A DNA stretch of 64,000 nt from Amniculibacterium aquaticum (GCF_003852705.1 NZ_REFA01000007.1:1-64000), one strand, 5' to 3'; counted from the stretch's first letter, positions 1 to 8,806 are shown. Made by a program: numbers and translations. Notes: generated from the sequence alone by a model not told the origin.

Positions 1-117
1 ATGAACGCTTGGATAGATAGCTTTAAAGCGCTATTAATACGATATGAAACTAAAGAAAAACATTGGAGGGATTTTCATCTGCTCGCATTCTGTTGTATTT
101 TGATTAGGAAACATTAA
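1..117 (+). CDS. Transposase C-terminal end (partial, cut by window edge)
   Basis: An open frame runs from the first base to a TAA at 115-117 and gives 38 residues, beginning NAWIDSFKALLIRYETK and ending LAFCCILIRKH. This resembles the last part of IS5-type (DDE) transposases common in Bacteroidota, where a W-I-D-x-F-K-x-L-L-x-R-(Y/F)-E-T stretch lies just before the C-terminus. The match is from memory of the family. The rest of the element lies outside the window, so neither its activity nor its inverted repeats can be judged. The ATG at position 1 is probably an internal methionine. Confidence 0.55.
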   Translation: MNAWIDSFKALLIRYETKEKHWRDFHLLAFCCILIRKH

Positions 118-130
118 ACAAGTTCATAAT

Positions 131-168
131 AAAAAAAAGAAAATGATAGAAATCACTTTCTTTTTTTG
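131..168. terminator. Hairpin terminator between transposase fragment and catalase
   Basis: Arms at 132-142 and 157-167 (A7-G-A3 against T3-C-T7) form an 11-bp stem with an inner TGAT/ATCA helix. Runs of A and T flank it on both sides, so it could end transcription from either direction, chiefly that of catalase. Confidence 0.55.
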
Positions 169-194
169 TGTAAATTGTTAAAAATAATTGTATA

Positions 195-1679
195 TTATTT
201 TGAATGATTCAAGGTGTTGGTGTCTATATTAATGTTGAGTCCCATGGCGATCTTCATTCCTAATTCAATATTGGCACGGAAGAAATGGCAGAGTTGCCTG
301 TTGATGATTTCCTCTCGTTTAGGACCAGAAATTTTGCTCATATGATCAATAATATTTTGTATTAACCGTCCCTTTTCTTCAGGATTTAAGACTTTAGTAT
401 ATAGAAGTCCTGGTTGAGTATAGTGATCGTCTTCGTTTTCATTTCTATTGTAGTGTCCTACCCAATTGCTGTCCAATTCGTAATTGTTGTTTTTGTATTT
501 TTCATCAGTAACAATGTCATCAAAACTATTTGGAGAATAATTTGGTGTGTCACCGGCTGGGTTGGTTGCCATTGCGCCGTCTCTTTGATAGTTGTGATAG
601 CCGTATGGACAGGCGTTTACCGGAAGTTGGTGGTAGTTGGCACCCAAGCGATAGCGTTGTGCATCGGGATAGGAAAATATTCTGCCTTGCAGCATTTTGT
701 CGGGAGAAAATCCTATTCCGTTTATAATCTGACTTGGTGAAAAAGCCGCCTGCTCAACATGCGCAAAGTAATTGTTCGGGATTTCGTTGAGTTCTAAAAT
801 GCCTACTTCGATAAGTGGAAATTCTTGATGAGGCCATACTTTGGTAACATCAAAAGGATTCCAGCGGAATTCTTTTGCTTGTTCATCAGACATAACCTGA
901 ATGTACAGCTTCCATTGTGGAAATTGTCCTTTTTCTATAGATTGGCAAAGGTCTTCTTGAGCAAAATCTGGATTTTCTCCCGCTAATTTCGTCGCTTCGT
1001 CATCCGACCAATTTTTTATCCCTTGCAGTGTTTTAAACTGAAACTTTACCCAAACTTGTTGGTTGTCGTTATTGGTCATGGAAAAGGTATGAGAGCCGTA
1101 GCCGTTCATGTGGCGGTAACCGTACGGCGTACCTCGATCCGACATTAAAATTAAAACTTGATGTAAGCTTTCGGGATTCAAACTCCAAAAATCCCAAATC
1201 GCCGTGTGGCTTTTCAAATTGGTTTTGGGGTTTCGTTTTTGAGTGTGGATGAAATCGGGAAATTTTTTAGCATCTTTTATGAAAAAAACCGGAGTGTTGT
1301 TTCCAACAATGTCCCAGTTCCCCTCTTCGGTATAAAATTTCGTGGCAAAACCTCGCGGATCTCTTGCGGTATCGGCTGAGCCTTTTTCTCCACCAACAGT
1401 AGAAAATCTGGTGAAGGTTCTGCACGAGTTGCCCACCTTAGAAAATAGCTTTGCTTTGGTATAAGAACTGATGTCTTGGGTTACCGTAAATGTCCCGTAA
1501 GCACCGCTGCCTTTTGCATGAACCACGCGTTCTGGGATTCTCTCGCGGACAAAGTGTGCTAAGTTTTCTTGCAACATGAAATCTTGTAACAATACAGGGC
1601 CTCTAGGTCCTACGGTTTGCGAGTCTTGATGCTCAAAATAAGGGTTTCCTTGTGCTGAAGTTAATTTTTTGTTGCTCAT
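195..1679 (-). CDS. katA: Heme catalase
   Basis: A 494-residue monofunctional heme catalase that breaks hydrogen peroxide down to water and oxygen in the cytoplasm. The catalytic-His segment RIPERVVHAKGSGAYGTF lies near residue 50, and the proximal heme-ligand segment FSYPDAQRYRLGANYHQLP lies in the second half, where its tyrosine binds the iron. The length fits small-subunit catalases of about 480-500 residues. The frame stays open another 51 codons upstream, but MSNKKLTSAQGNPYFEHQD at 1679 is the family's usual start, and the extension would cover the promoter. It is divergent from oxyR, which points to peroxide induction. The gene symbol is chosen by family. Confidence 0.95.
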   Translation of the reverse strand: MSNKKLTSAQGNPYFEHQDSQTVGPRGPVLLQDFMLQENLAHFVRERIPERVVHAKGSGAYGTFTVTQDISSYTKAKLFSKVGNSCRTFTRFSTVGGEKGSADTARDPRGFATKFYTEEGNWDIVGNNTPVFFIKDAKKFPDFIHTQKRNPKTNLKSHTAIWDFWSLNPESLHQVLILMSDRGTPYGYRHMNGYGSHTFSMTNNDNQQVWVKFQFKTLQGIKNWSDDEATKLAGENPDFAQEDLCQSIEKGQFPQWKLYIQVMSDEQAKEFRWNPFDVTKVWPHQEFPLIEVGILELNEIPNNYFAHVEQAAFSPSQIINGIGFSPDKMLQGRIFSYPDAQRYRLGANYHQLPVNACPYGYHNYQRDGAMATNPAGDTPNYSPNSFDDIVTDEKYKNNNYELDSNWVGHYNRNENEDDHYTQPGLLYTKVLNPEEKGRLIQNIIDHMSKISGPKREEIINRQLCHFFRANIELGMKIAMGLNINIDTNTLNHSK

Positions 1680-1747
1680 AATGAAGAGATTTGTATGAAA
1701 AATACAAGTAAATAAAGAGTGGTGTATCCTGTATTTTTTTGTCCACC

Positions 1748-1755
1748 CAAATTTA
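1748..1755 (-). promoter_or_regulatory. Candidate -7 promoter element of catalase
   Basis: The minus strand reads TAAATTTG, a match to the Bacteroidota -7 consensus TAnnTTTG, 69 bases upstream of the catalase start. No clear -33 element is visible. The 138-bp katA-oxyR gap is the likely OxyR binding region. Confidence 0.45.
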
Positions 1756-1789
1756 CCACGAAAAATTAGAAATAAAAGAAAAATCGTAA

Positions 1790-1797
1790 TATCTTTG
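1790..1797 (+). promoter_or_regulatory. Candidate -7 promoter element of oxyR
   Basis: TATCTTTG matches TAnnTTTG and lies 20 bases upstream of the chosen oxyR start. It supports starting the protein at 1818, because the upstream in-frame TTG at 1797 lies inside the promoter itself. Confidence 0.5.
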
Positions 1798-1817
1798 TGA
1801 TAGATAATATATATCCA

Positions 1818-2774
1818 ATGAACATTCAGCAATTAGAATATCTTATCGCGGTAGATAAGTACAAACATTTTGGTAAGGCAGCACAAGCGTGTTTTATTAC
1901 CCAACCGACCCTTAGTGCAATGATTCAAAAGTTAGAAGACGAGTTGGATGTGAAAATATTCGACCGAACGACTCATCCTATCCGGACGACAGATGTTGGG
2001 GTGAAGATCTTGGATCAGGCCAGAAAAGTGATAGATGAAGTCAATGAACTGAGAAACACAGCCAGTCTTCTGAACAATGTTTTGGCAGGAAGACTTAATT
2101 TGGGGATCATCCCAACGGTATCTACTTTTATATTGCCCAAAGAAATTTTTGATTTTTTACAGTTGCATCCAAAGATTGAACTGAATGTGAAAGAAATGAC
2201 CACGGAAAATATCATAAAGTCTCTAAAATCCGGTGAGTTGGATGCGGGGATTATTGCAACGCCTTATGATGCCGCCAATGAGTTTTACCAGGATTTTATT
2301 TTCAATGAAGAACTCATGGTCTATTCGGCAACGCAACAAAAGAAAAACGAAGATTCTTTTGTCATTCCGGAAGAAATAGACATCGATAAAGTTTGGTTAT
2401 TGGAAGAAGGGAATTGTCTAAGAACTCAATTTGAAAATATTTGCAATTTGAAAGAGAATACCCTGAAACCCAAAAATCTGGATTTTATGGCATCCAATAT
2501 TCATACATTGTTGCAAATGGTGGATCGTGTAGGTGGAATTTCAATTTTACCGGAGTTGGCTGTTAGTCAGCTTTCAGAAGAGAAAAGGTCAAAAGTCATG
2601 AGGTTCAGAAAGCCGTTTCCGTATCGTGAAATTAGCGTGATCTATTATAAACCCACCTATAAGCAAAAAATTATCGACGAATTGGTGAATGAGATAAAAA
2701 ATACCATTAATCCAAAGCTGAACTATAACAGTTCGCCAGAAGATTTTGTGAACATTAAACCTCAAAAAAAATAA
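1818..2774 (+). CDS. oxyR: Hydrogen-peroxide-sensing LysR-type regulator OxyR
   Basis: A 318-residue LysR-family transcription factor. Residues 1-60 form the winged helix-turn-helix (MNIQQLEYLIAVDKYKHFGK, then TQPTLSAMIQKLE), followed by a substrate-binding-like sensor domain. Two cysteines at residues 200 and 209 (EEGNCLRTQFENIC) are eight residues apart. This is the same spacing and context as the redox pair Cys199/Cys208 of E. coli OxyR, which forms a disulfide on peroxide exposure. The divergent catalase gene is the expected target. The start at 1818 is preferred over 1797 because it gives the conserved LysR N-terminus. Confidence 0.93.
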   Translation: MNIQQLEYLIAVDKYKHFGKAAQACFITQPTLSAMIQKLEDELDVKIFDRTTHPIRTTDVGVKILDQARKVIDEVNELRNTASLLNNVLAGRLNLGIIPTVSTFILPKEIFDFLQLHPKIELNVKEMTTENIIKSLKSGELDAGIIATPYDAANEFYQDFIFNEELMVYSATQQKKNEDSFVIPEEIDIDKVWLLEEGNCLRTQFENICNLKENTLKPKNLDFMASNIHTLLQMVDRVGGISILPELAVSQLSEEKRSKVMRFRKPFPYREISVIYYKPTYKQKIIDELVNEIKNTINPKLNYNSSPEDFVNIKPQKK

Positions 2775-2790
2775 AAAGAGGCTTGTTTTC

Positions 2791-2821
2791 TTTGTTAATC
2801 AATTTATTGTCTGTAATTTTG
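2791..2821 (+). promoter_or_regulatory. metK promoter
   Basis: TTTG at 2791-2794, a 19-base spacer and TAATTTTG at 2814-2821 form a full match to the Bacteroidota promoter consensus. Transcription from here would give a leader of about 130 bases that contains the SAM-II-like element. Confidence 0.65.
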
Positions 2822-2837
2822 CTCCATTAAAAAAGTA

Positions 2838-2888
2838 GAGGAAAAATTTGAACTGATTGCAACCTCCTAAAAAAATGCTAAAACAGAC
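2838..2888 (+). ncRNA. SAM-II-like riboswitch in the metK leader
   Basis: The leader shows the SAM-II (metA motif) layout. P1 pairs GAGG at 2838-2841 with CCTC at 2863-2866. The loop contains the conserved TTGCAA at 2857-2862 immediately before the 3' arm of P1. An A-rich joint follows, with ATGCTAAAA at 2875-2883. A pseudoknot can form between CTG at 2853-2855 and CAG at 2884-2886. SAM-II binds S-adenosylmethionine and represses methionine/SAM genes; here it would give metK product feedback. CAGA at 2884-2887 can instead pair with a TCTG about 15 bases downstream, a possible alternative fold (inference). No covariance search was run. Confidence 0.75.
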
Positions 2889-2960
2889 TTTCTATTTTAG
2901 TTTCTGCTGTAATCATTTCTTGTTTTTCTATTTGTTAAATTAAAAAATACAAGAAAAATT

Positions 2961-4238
2961 ATGTCTTATTTATTCACATCAGAGTCCGTATCAGAAGGAC
3001 ATCCAGACAAAGTTGCCGACCAAATTTCCGATGCGCTTATCGATAATTTTTTGGCCTATGATCCCAGTTCTAAAGTAGCATGCGAAACTTTGGTAACTAC
3101 CGGTCAGGTGGTTTTGGCAGGTGAGGTAAAGTCCGATGCGTACTTGGATGTACAGACCATTGCAAGAGAAGTCATCAACGGAATAGGATATACCAAAGGT
3201 GAATATATGTTCAACGGTGACTCTTGTGGGGTTATTTCGGCCATTCACGAACAGTCAACCGACATCAACCAAGGGGTGGATCGTGTGGTATCTAATGACG
3301 ATTTCGAAACCCGTGCCAACGCACAAGGTGCTGGTGACCAAGGAATGATGTTTGGTTATGCCACCAACGAAACCGAAAATTATATGCCTTTGGCTTTGGA
3401 TCTTGCGCATTCTATCCTGAAGGAATTGTCTGATCTAAGAAGAACAGGGCAGATCTCTTACCTTAGACCCGATGCAAAATCTCAAGTAACCATCGAGTAT
3501 TCTGATGATCACAAGCCGGTTAGGATTGATACCATTGTTGTTTCTACTCAACACGACGATTTTGATAGCGAAGAAGAAATGTTGGCTAAAATTAAAAAAG
3601 ACATCATCGAAATTCTAATTCCTAGAGTAAAAGATACTCAGAAACCAGAGATTCAGGCTTTGTTCAACGATCAAATTCAATATCACATCAATCCAACAGG
3701 GAAATTTGTAATCGGTGGACCGCACGGAGATACAGGACTTACTGGTCGAAAAATTATTGTGGATACTTACGGTGGAAAAGGAGCTCACGGTGGTGGTGCT
3801 TTTTCAGGGAAAGATCCTTCAAAAGTAGATAGAAGTGCAGCTTATGCAACTCGACATATTGCGAAAAACCTAGTGGCTGCAGGTGTTGCAGATGAGGTTC
3901 TGGTGCAAGTTTCTTATGCAATCGGTGTGGCAAAACCTTGTGGTTTGTACATTAACACTTACGGGACAGCGAAAGTAAATCTGAACGATGGTGAAATTGC
4001 AAACTTGGTGAACGAGATTTTTGATCTTAGACCTTATGCCATTGAAAAGAATTTGAAACTTAGAAACCCAATTTATCAAGAAACGGCTTCTTATGGACAC
4101 ATGGGAAGAACGCCTTATGTAGCAGACAAAACCTTCAATGCAGGTAAGCCAAATGAAAAAACTGTAAAAGATTTAGAATTCTTTACTTGGGAAAAATTGG
4201 ATAAAGTAGATGCTATAAAAGCAAAATTCGGAATTTAA
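2961..4238 (+). CDS. metK: S-adenosylmethionine synthetase
   Basis: A 425-residue cytoplasmic enzyme that makes S-adenosylmethionine from methionine and ATP, releasing phosphate and pyrophosphate. The N-terminal signature [20 protein letters not shown] carries the catalytic His of GHPDK. The glycine-rich loop [20 protein letters not shown] near residue 275 is the second family signature. The protein is slightly longer than the roughly 385-residue E. coli enzyme, as is common in Bacteroidota. It has its own promoter and a SAM-II-like leader, so expression probably falls when SAM is abundant. A terminator follows, so it is a single-gene unit. Confidence 0.97.
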   Translation: MSYLFTSESVSEGHPDKVADQISDALIDNFLAYDPSSKVACETLVTTGQVVLAGEVKSDAYLDVQTIAREVINGIGYTKGEYMFNGDSCGVISAIHEQSTDINQGVDRVVSNDDFETRANAQGAGDQGMMFGYATNETENYMPLALDLAHSILKELSDLRRTGQISYLRPDAKSQVTIEYSDDHKPVRIDTIVVSTQHDDFDSEEEMLAKIKKDIIEILIPRVKDTQKPEIQALFNDQIQYHINPTGKFVIGGPHGDTGLTGRKIIVDTYGGKGAHGGGAFSGKDPSKVDRSAAYATRHIAKNLVAAGVADEVLVQVSYAIGVAKPCGLYINTYGTAKVNLNDGEIANLVNEIFDLRPYAIEKNLKLRNPIYQETASYGHMGRTPYVADKTFNAGKPNEKTVKDLEFFTWEKLDKVDAIKAKFGI

Positions 4239-4260
4239 ATTTTTAAATATTTTATAATTG

Positions 4261-4294
4261 AAAAGCAGCTTTACTCGTTAAGGCTGCTTTTTTA
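4261..4294. terminator. Bidirectional terminator between metK and the TPR lipoprotein gene
   Basis: AAAAGCAGC and GCTGCTTTT pair around a 13-base loop, with T6 on the plus side and T4 on the minus side. It separates two convergent genes. Confidence 0.8.
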
Positions 4295-6037
4295 TTCATC
4301 CAAATGAATGTTTTTCGTTTTTTTTGACTTTAAATTCTGAATAATGCTGATGATGTATTTTCTAATGTGCCCGTTAAGGAGGAGTTGTATGAATTTTTTC
4401 TCCAGCCAATGATGGGTAGGGAAAAGAAAAGAAAGTAATACGATTTTGGAAAGTAAGATGGGTATGGGTGCTCCATGAGTAATCTCGTGAAGCTGATGAT
4501 CGACCAAAAGAATGATGAACTCAAAAAACATGATGAAGGAAATATAGCCCATGGATTTGATCCACCAATCCGGAATTTTGTAAAATGAAATTACCACCAT
4601 GGCCATGGCCACCAAAATGATGAATAGGATGATGATGAGGTATTGGGTGAAATGTTTTCTTTCCAAAGCATCTTGACTTTTTTGATGCTCCAATTCCTTC
4701 TGAGCAAGTATGTTATTGAGTTCGATGTTTTGAATGTTTTCATTACTCAAAACCTTAATCCATTGACTTTTTGCAGAATTAAGTTTTTCGAGAATCTGAA
4801 AGGCTTTATCGCTTTGTTGGTGATCCAAATAATGTTGGGCAATTTGTTCGCCAAGCTCCACTTGGTTGGAGTAGATGTTGGTTTGTAAGCAATACTGGAA
4901 AGCCTTTTCCAAATCTTTAATTTTTTCATTTTCCAGACCCATTCTCTTTTCAAATTCTGCTTTTCGTAAGTAATAGTTGTATTGAAAATGCGGATTAAGA
5001 TTGTCTTCTTCTTTAGCTAAATTCCAATAAAAAATAGCCGAATCTTTTTCACGGTCATGCTCTGCAATTCCCGCTTTTATCCGGTGGTAGATGGTGGGCC
5101 TGTCGCTTTCAAGAGCTTTTAGATCTTCCGGATTTTCTTTGTACCATTGCTTTAATTTGCCAAATTCCAGTTGGTTGAAATAGTAAGTTCTTAATGAACT
5201 TTGTGCATTATACGACAGCTGTTTTAGATTGTGTTTTTTAGCATATCGAACGATTTTTTTTGTGATTGCTGCAATGGCTTCGTTGTTTAGGAATTGAGTC
5301 AGGATTAGCACTCTGTTTTCTTCTGCATAGTACCATTTTGTAGAGTCGATAGGTTGGGATTGTGAAATTTCAGTTTTTACTTTCATGTTGTACTCTAATG
5401 CCTTTTCATATTTTTTTTGAAAATAATAGTAATCGGAAAGTAGCCCTAGAGTCACTACTTTTAAGGAGTCATGTCCTAAATCATAGGCCAAATAATGGGC
5501 ATCCAATAAATTTCGCAATTGCTCTTCCGGCAGGTTTTGTTTTTCTTCGATTTTGCTTAGGATAATGAGTTGTATGATCTTGTACTTCGGGTTTTCTTCG
5601 GAACTGTTAAGTGTTAGGTTTAGATAGTTTAGTGCTTTGTAGGGTTGGTTTTTATTAATTAGAAAGTTGCTATACGCATAATACACCTGTTTTTTCAAAT
5701 TGGTTGAGTTGCTTTTTTCTGCGTTTTCTTTGGCTTGTGAATAAAGATCGTACCCTTTTTCGTCACTAATGTTTTCGGGATCTGAGTGTTCCAGAATTGA
5801 AATATAGCATTGTGTATTGGTTTTTGGATCATTAAGCACAATGGCTTTTTCTAACGCTTTGTTTAAAAGTGAATCGGCTGCTTGAGAATTTTGCAAAGTG
5901 TCTTTTTGTCGAACAGCTTCTTGTAAAACAACATCAATAGGCCCAGTACGGTTCGTGTGTGTTTTGTTGCAAGAATACAATTCTAGCAAAAGAAAAATAT
6001 AAACCCAAGTGGTGAAAAGTTTTTTGAAATTTAACAT
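4292..6037 (-). CDS. TPR-repeat lipoprotein with C-terminal membrane domain
   Basis: A 581-residue protein of unknown function. The N-terminus is a lipoprotein-type signal with candidate acylated Cys23 (LLLELYSC). Residues of roughly 40-420 are helical TPR-like repeats. A short coiled coil follows (ELNNILAQKELEHQKSQDAL), then a hydrophobic helix (QYLIIILFIILVAMAMVVI) and at least two more membrane segments. The TPR-coiled coil-membrane order is typical of the sensor half of Bacteroidota signalling proteins that end in a histidine kinase or DNA-binding domain. Here no such domain follows: after the last membrane segment there is only a basic tail of about 40 residues. It is probably a sensory or scaffold protein (inference). 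Confidence 0.7.
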   Translation of the reverse strand: MLNFKKLFTTWVYIFLLLELYSCNKTHTNRTGPIDVVLQEAVRQKDTLQNSQAADSLLNKALEKAIVLNDPKTNTQCYISILEHSDPENISDEKGYDLYSQAKENAEKSNSTNLKKQVYYAYSNFLINKNQPYKALNYLNLTLNSSEENPKYKIIQLIILSKIEEKQNLPEEQLRNLLDAHYLAYDLGHDSLKVVTLGLLSDYYYFQKKYEKALEYNMKVKTEISQSQPIDSTKWYYAEENRVLILTQFLNNEAIAAITKKIVRYAKKHNLKQLSYNAQSSLRTYYFNQLEFGKLKQWYKENPEDLKALESDRPTIYHRIKAGIAEHDREKDSAIFYWNLAKEEDNLNPHFQYNYYLRKAEFEKRMGLENEKIKDLEKAFQYCLQTNIYSNQVELGEQIAQHYLDHQQSDKAFQILEKLNSAKSQWIKVLSNENIQNIELNNILAQKELEHQKSQDALERKHFTQYLIIILFIILVAMAMVVISFYKIPDWWIKSMGYISFIMFFEFIILLVDHQLHEITHGAPIPILLSKIVLLSFLFPTHHWLEKKFIQLLLNGHIRKYIISIIQNLKSKKTKNIHLDE

Positions 6038-6093
6038 TTGGGAACGCTTTCTTTAATAAAGTGAATAAAATTACGAAATAAATTAAAAATAAT

Positions 6094-6101
6094 TAACTTT
6101 G
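6094..6101 (+). promoter_or_regulatory. Candidate -7 promoter element of the 6123 gene
   Basis: TAACTTTG matches TAnnTTTG, 21 bases upstream of the ATG. Confidence 0.5.
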
Positions 6102-6122
6102 TAACACTAAAAACATCGAATC

Positions 6123-6596
6123 ATGAAAAAATTATTATTGATAGCTGCACTTTCTCTAGGTGTAGGCTATGTGTTGGGAAATTACCAAACCTTATTGAAA
6201 CTGGTTCAAGGAAAATATGAAACAGTCGATCTTCCGGATCAAACGAATGATGTGTTAGAATATCGAGAAGCCAGAAAGCTGTTTCAAAATTATCGTGTAG
6301 AAAGAGGTTTATCAGGGAATAACCAAACAGAAGGTTATTTTGACTTAACACAAAATCAAGCAAAAGAATTGTTTAACCTGATGGTTGCCAATAATTACGA
6401 AAAGGCCAGAGTATATTTTGGATACGACGGAAAAGGTATACATTGTTTATTGATCAATGGAATTGTAAGAGATGTCGAACAAAATGAAATGACCGGAAAA
6501 AGGAAATTGGATTTTATAACCATTGGCGGAGGCAATAAAGACTGTCCAAAACATTGTGACATTGAAGCTACCGTTGTTGGAGTTCAGGAAAATTAA
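6123..6596 (+). CDS. Hypothetical membrane-anchored protein
   Basis: A 157-residue protein I do not recognise. A single hydrophobic N-terminal helix (LLLIAALSLGVGYVLGN) could be a signal anchor, leaving a soluble domain of about 130 residues outside the cytoplasmic membrane. That domain has a glycine-rich stretch (ITIGGGNKDCPKHC) with two cysteines four residues apart. It has its own promoter. Its stop codon overlaps the convergent phosphoesterase gene by 4 bases and no terminator separates them, so the two transcripts may overlap. Confidence 0.7.
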   Translation: MKKLLLIAALSLGVGYVLGNYQTLLKLVQGKYETVDLPDQTNDVLEYREARKLFQNYRVERGLSGNNQTEGYFDLTQNQAKELFNLMVANNYEKARVYFGYDGKGIHCLLINGIVRDVEQNEMTGKRKLDFITIGGGNKDCPKHCDIEATVVGVQEN

Positions 6597-7801
6597 CTCA
6601 ATTCAAAAACTGTAATTTCAGGCTCAATTCCCACTCTGCCGGGATAGCCAATCACACCAAAACCTCGATTGACATAGAGGTATTTGCCTTCGGATTCGTA
6701 CAAGTCGGCCCATTTGGGATATTTGTATTGTACCGGAGACCATTTTATATTTTTTAGATCCAGGCCAAATTGCATACCGTGGGTGTGACCAGAAAGAGTA
6801 AGTTGTATGTTGGACGAATGTTTTTTTACCACTTGGTCGAAATGTGTGGGGTCGTGGCTCAATAATATCTTTGCCGACTCAGTAGGAAGTCCAACAGTAG
6901 CTTTGTTCAAATCTCCAAACTGAGGAAAGGGCTTTTCGCCCCAGTTTTCAACCCCAATTAGGTATAGTTTTTCTCCATTTTTTTCTATGGCAACAGCCTC
7001 ATTTCTTAGCATTCTGAAGCCTGCCTGTTTTTCATAATCAATAAGTTGTAGGAGATTGGCATTTTTTTTCTCCATGCTTTCCCAAGCCACATAGTCGCCG
7101 TAATCGTGATTGCCCAAGATGGAAAATTTGCCATCTTTGGATTTTATTTTTGAAAAAAGAGGGATGAACGGACGGAATTCGTCGGCCAAATTATTGACCA
7201 TGTCACCCGTGAAAACTACCAAATCAGCATCTTGATCGTTGATGAGCTGAATGGCTTTTTCTAATCTATCTGGATGAAGGAAACTTCCGCTATGGACATC
7301 GGAGATCTGCACAATTTTGTATCCTTTAAACGCTTTCGGAAGATGCCGAAGTTTTAATCTCACCGTTCTCACCTTATGTCTGTATTTACCAAAAATCACC
7401 CCATCCACCACCATCGCCGAGACCAATCCTCCTAAGGAAAGTCCAAGCAGGCTCAAGAATTTTCTACGGTCAGGAAAATGTTCTGCCGTATTGTTGAATT
7501 TTTGAAAAAAGTAACCTAAAGTACGGACGATGTCATCGCTTAAAAGAAAAATGGCAACAATAATCTTAGGCACGATAAAACCCAAGATTATTGTTGCAAG
7601 AAGTTGTATGGTTGAAGTTGCTCCTTGATCTGTTTTTTGAAAAGTAAGAATTTTGAAGAGGATGAAAACATAAATTAATAAGGTAATTATCCGATACAAA
7701 TTTCTAGACCAAGTTGCATTAACCAGTGTTTTGAATGCCTGATAGACATAAAATTCCAGCAGAAAAAATAGACCAATAAAAATTAAGATGTTTTTCTGCA
7801 T
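6593..7801 (-). CDS. Membrane-bound calcineurin-like metallophosphoesterase (YkuE-like)
   Basis: A 402-residue protein. Residues 1-150 contain about four membrane helices. The catalytic domain follows with the metal-binding blocks QISDVHSG (D168, H170), VVFTGD (D200), LGNHDYGD (N231, H232), LLSHDP and LSGHTHG near residue 350. This is the complete dinuclear-metal phosphoesterase set. The architecture matches YkuE/YaeI-type enzymes, some of which act on lipid substrates at the membrane; the actual substrate is unknown. The gene starts 9 bases after the threonine dehydrogenase stop and is probably cotranscribed with it. Confidence 0.88.
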   Translation of the reverse strand: MQKNILIFIGLFFLLEFYVYQAFKTLVNATWSRNLYRIITLLIYVFILFKILTFQKTDQGATSTIQLLATIILGFIVPKIIVAIFLLSDDIVRTLGYFFQKFNNTAEHFPDRRKFLSLLGLSLGGLVSAMVVDGVIFGKYRHKVRTVRLKLRHLPKAFKGYKIVQISDVHSGSFLHPDRLEKAIQLINDQDADLVVFTGDMVNNLADEFRPFIPLFSKIKSKDGKFSILGNHDYGDYVAWESMEKKNANLLQLIDYEKQAGFRMLRNEAVAIEKNGEKLYLIGVENWGEKPFPQFGDLNKATVGLPTESAKILLSHDPTHFDQVVKKHSSNIQLTLSGHTHGMQFGLDLKNIKWSPVQYKYPKWADLYESEGKYLYVNRGFGVIGYPGRVGIEPEITVFELS

Positions 7802-7810
7802 GACTAATCG

Positions 7811-8776
7811 TTATGATTTACAGAATTTGTTTTTTAAGTTTTTGATCATGTCGATGGACATTTCGCTCACGCCAAATTCGTAGGTCAATCCCCAATCCTT
7901 TTTTGCCACAGAATCGTCTATGGAAGCCGGCCAAGAGTCGGCAATGGCTTGTCTAAAATCCGGTTTGTAATCGATTTCGAATTCGGGAATGTGTTTTTTG
8001 ATTTCTGTAGCCAACTCGTTTGGGGTAAAGCTCATTCCGCCTAAGTTGTAAGAGGTTCTTACCGTAAGGTTCTCGGAAGGCGCTTGCATCAATTGCAGTG
8101 TGGCATTGATGGCATCGTCCATGTACAACATGGGCATGGCGGTGTTTTCAGAGATAAAACTGGTATATTTTCCGTTTTCGACCGCTTCGTAATAGATTTC
8201 AACTGCGTAATCCGTTGTGCCTCCACCTGCAGGAGTTTTCCAAGAAATAAGTCCGGGATAACGGATGCTTCTTACATCGACACCGTGTTTTTCATTGTAA
8301 TATTCGCACCATTTTTCACCTGCTAGTTTAGATATTCCGTAAACCGTTGACGGGTTCAGGACTACATCCTGACCTACATTTTCCTTAGGGATTCCTTTTC
8401 CGAAAACAGCAATGGAGCTTGGCCAAAAAATCTTATTCAGCTTTTGTTCTTTCGCCATTTCTAGGAAATTTAACAAAGGTTCAACATTGAGTTTCCATGC
8501 AAATTGTGGATTTTTTTCTGAAGTTCCTGAAAGCAAAGAAGCCAAATGGTACACCGTGGTTATTTGGTACTTGTTAACGATTTCTTTGGCCAATTCGGTA
8601 TTGGAAACATCTAAGATTTCATAAAAACCAGCATTGGTGTGGTTTTTTTCCGGCTGAGCAATATCGCTAGCGATAACATTTTCTTTGCCGTAGATTTCTA
8701 CCAATTTATTCGTCAGTTCAGAGCCGATTTGACCAAGAGCTCCGGTGATTAATATTTTTTCTGTACTGTTGGACAT
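7811..8776 (-). CDS. L-threonine 3-dehydrogenase, SDR (epimerase-like) type
   Basis: A 321-residue extended short-chain dehydrogenase. The NAD-binding Rossmann motif ITGALGQIGSEL is at residues 9-20, and the catalytic tyrosine and lysine are in TVYGISKLAGE. The segment GGGTTDYAVEIYYEAVENGK and the following MPMLYMDDAINAT match the bacterial epimerase-like threonine dehydrogenases described from Flavobacterium and Cupriavidus. These oxidise threonine to 2-amino-3-ketobutyrate, which is then split to glycine and acetyl-CoA. The partner ligase gene (kbl) is not in this window. A promoter lies directly upstream and the phosphoesterase gene follows. Confidence 0.88.
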   Translation of the reverse strand: MSNSTEKILITGALGQIGSELTNKLVEIYGKENVIASDIAQPEKNHTNAGFYEILDVSNTELAKEIVNKYQITTVYHLASLLSGTSEKNPQFAWKLNVEPLLNFLEMAKEQKLNKIFWPSSIAVFGKGIPKENVGQDVVLNPSTVYGISKLAGEKWCEYYNEKHGVDVRSIRYPGLISWKTPAGGGTTDYAVEIYYEAVENGKYTSFISENTAMPMLYMDDAINATLQLMQAPSENLTVRTSYNLGGMSFTPNELATEIKKHIPEFEIDYKPDFRQAIADSWPASIDDSVAKKDWGLTYEFGVSEMSIDMIKNLKNKFCKS

Positions 8777-8798
8777 TGTTGTTGTTTATTTTAATTTG

Positions 8799-8806
8799 CA
8801 AATGTA
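8799..8806 (-). promoter_or_regulatory. Candidate -7 promoter element of the threonine dehydrogenase gene
   Basis: The minus strand reads TACATTTG, matching TAnnTTTG, 23 bases upstream of the start. Confidence 0.5.

Noticed and set aside
414-740. Plus-strand frame opposite catalase
   Set aside because: The opposite frame encodes conserved catalase heme-binding sequence; this one has no family features or promoter.
1680-1832. N-terminal extension of catalase
   Set aside because: It would run through the katA-oxyR promoter region and adds residues not found in the family.
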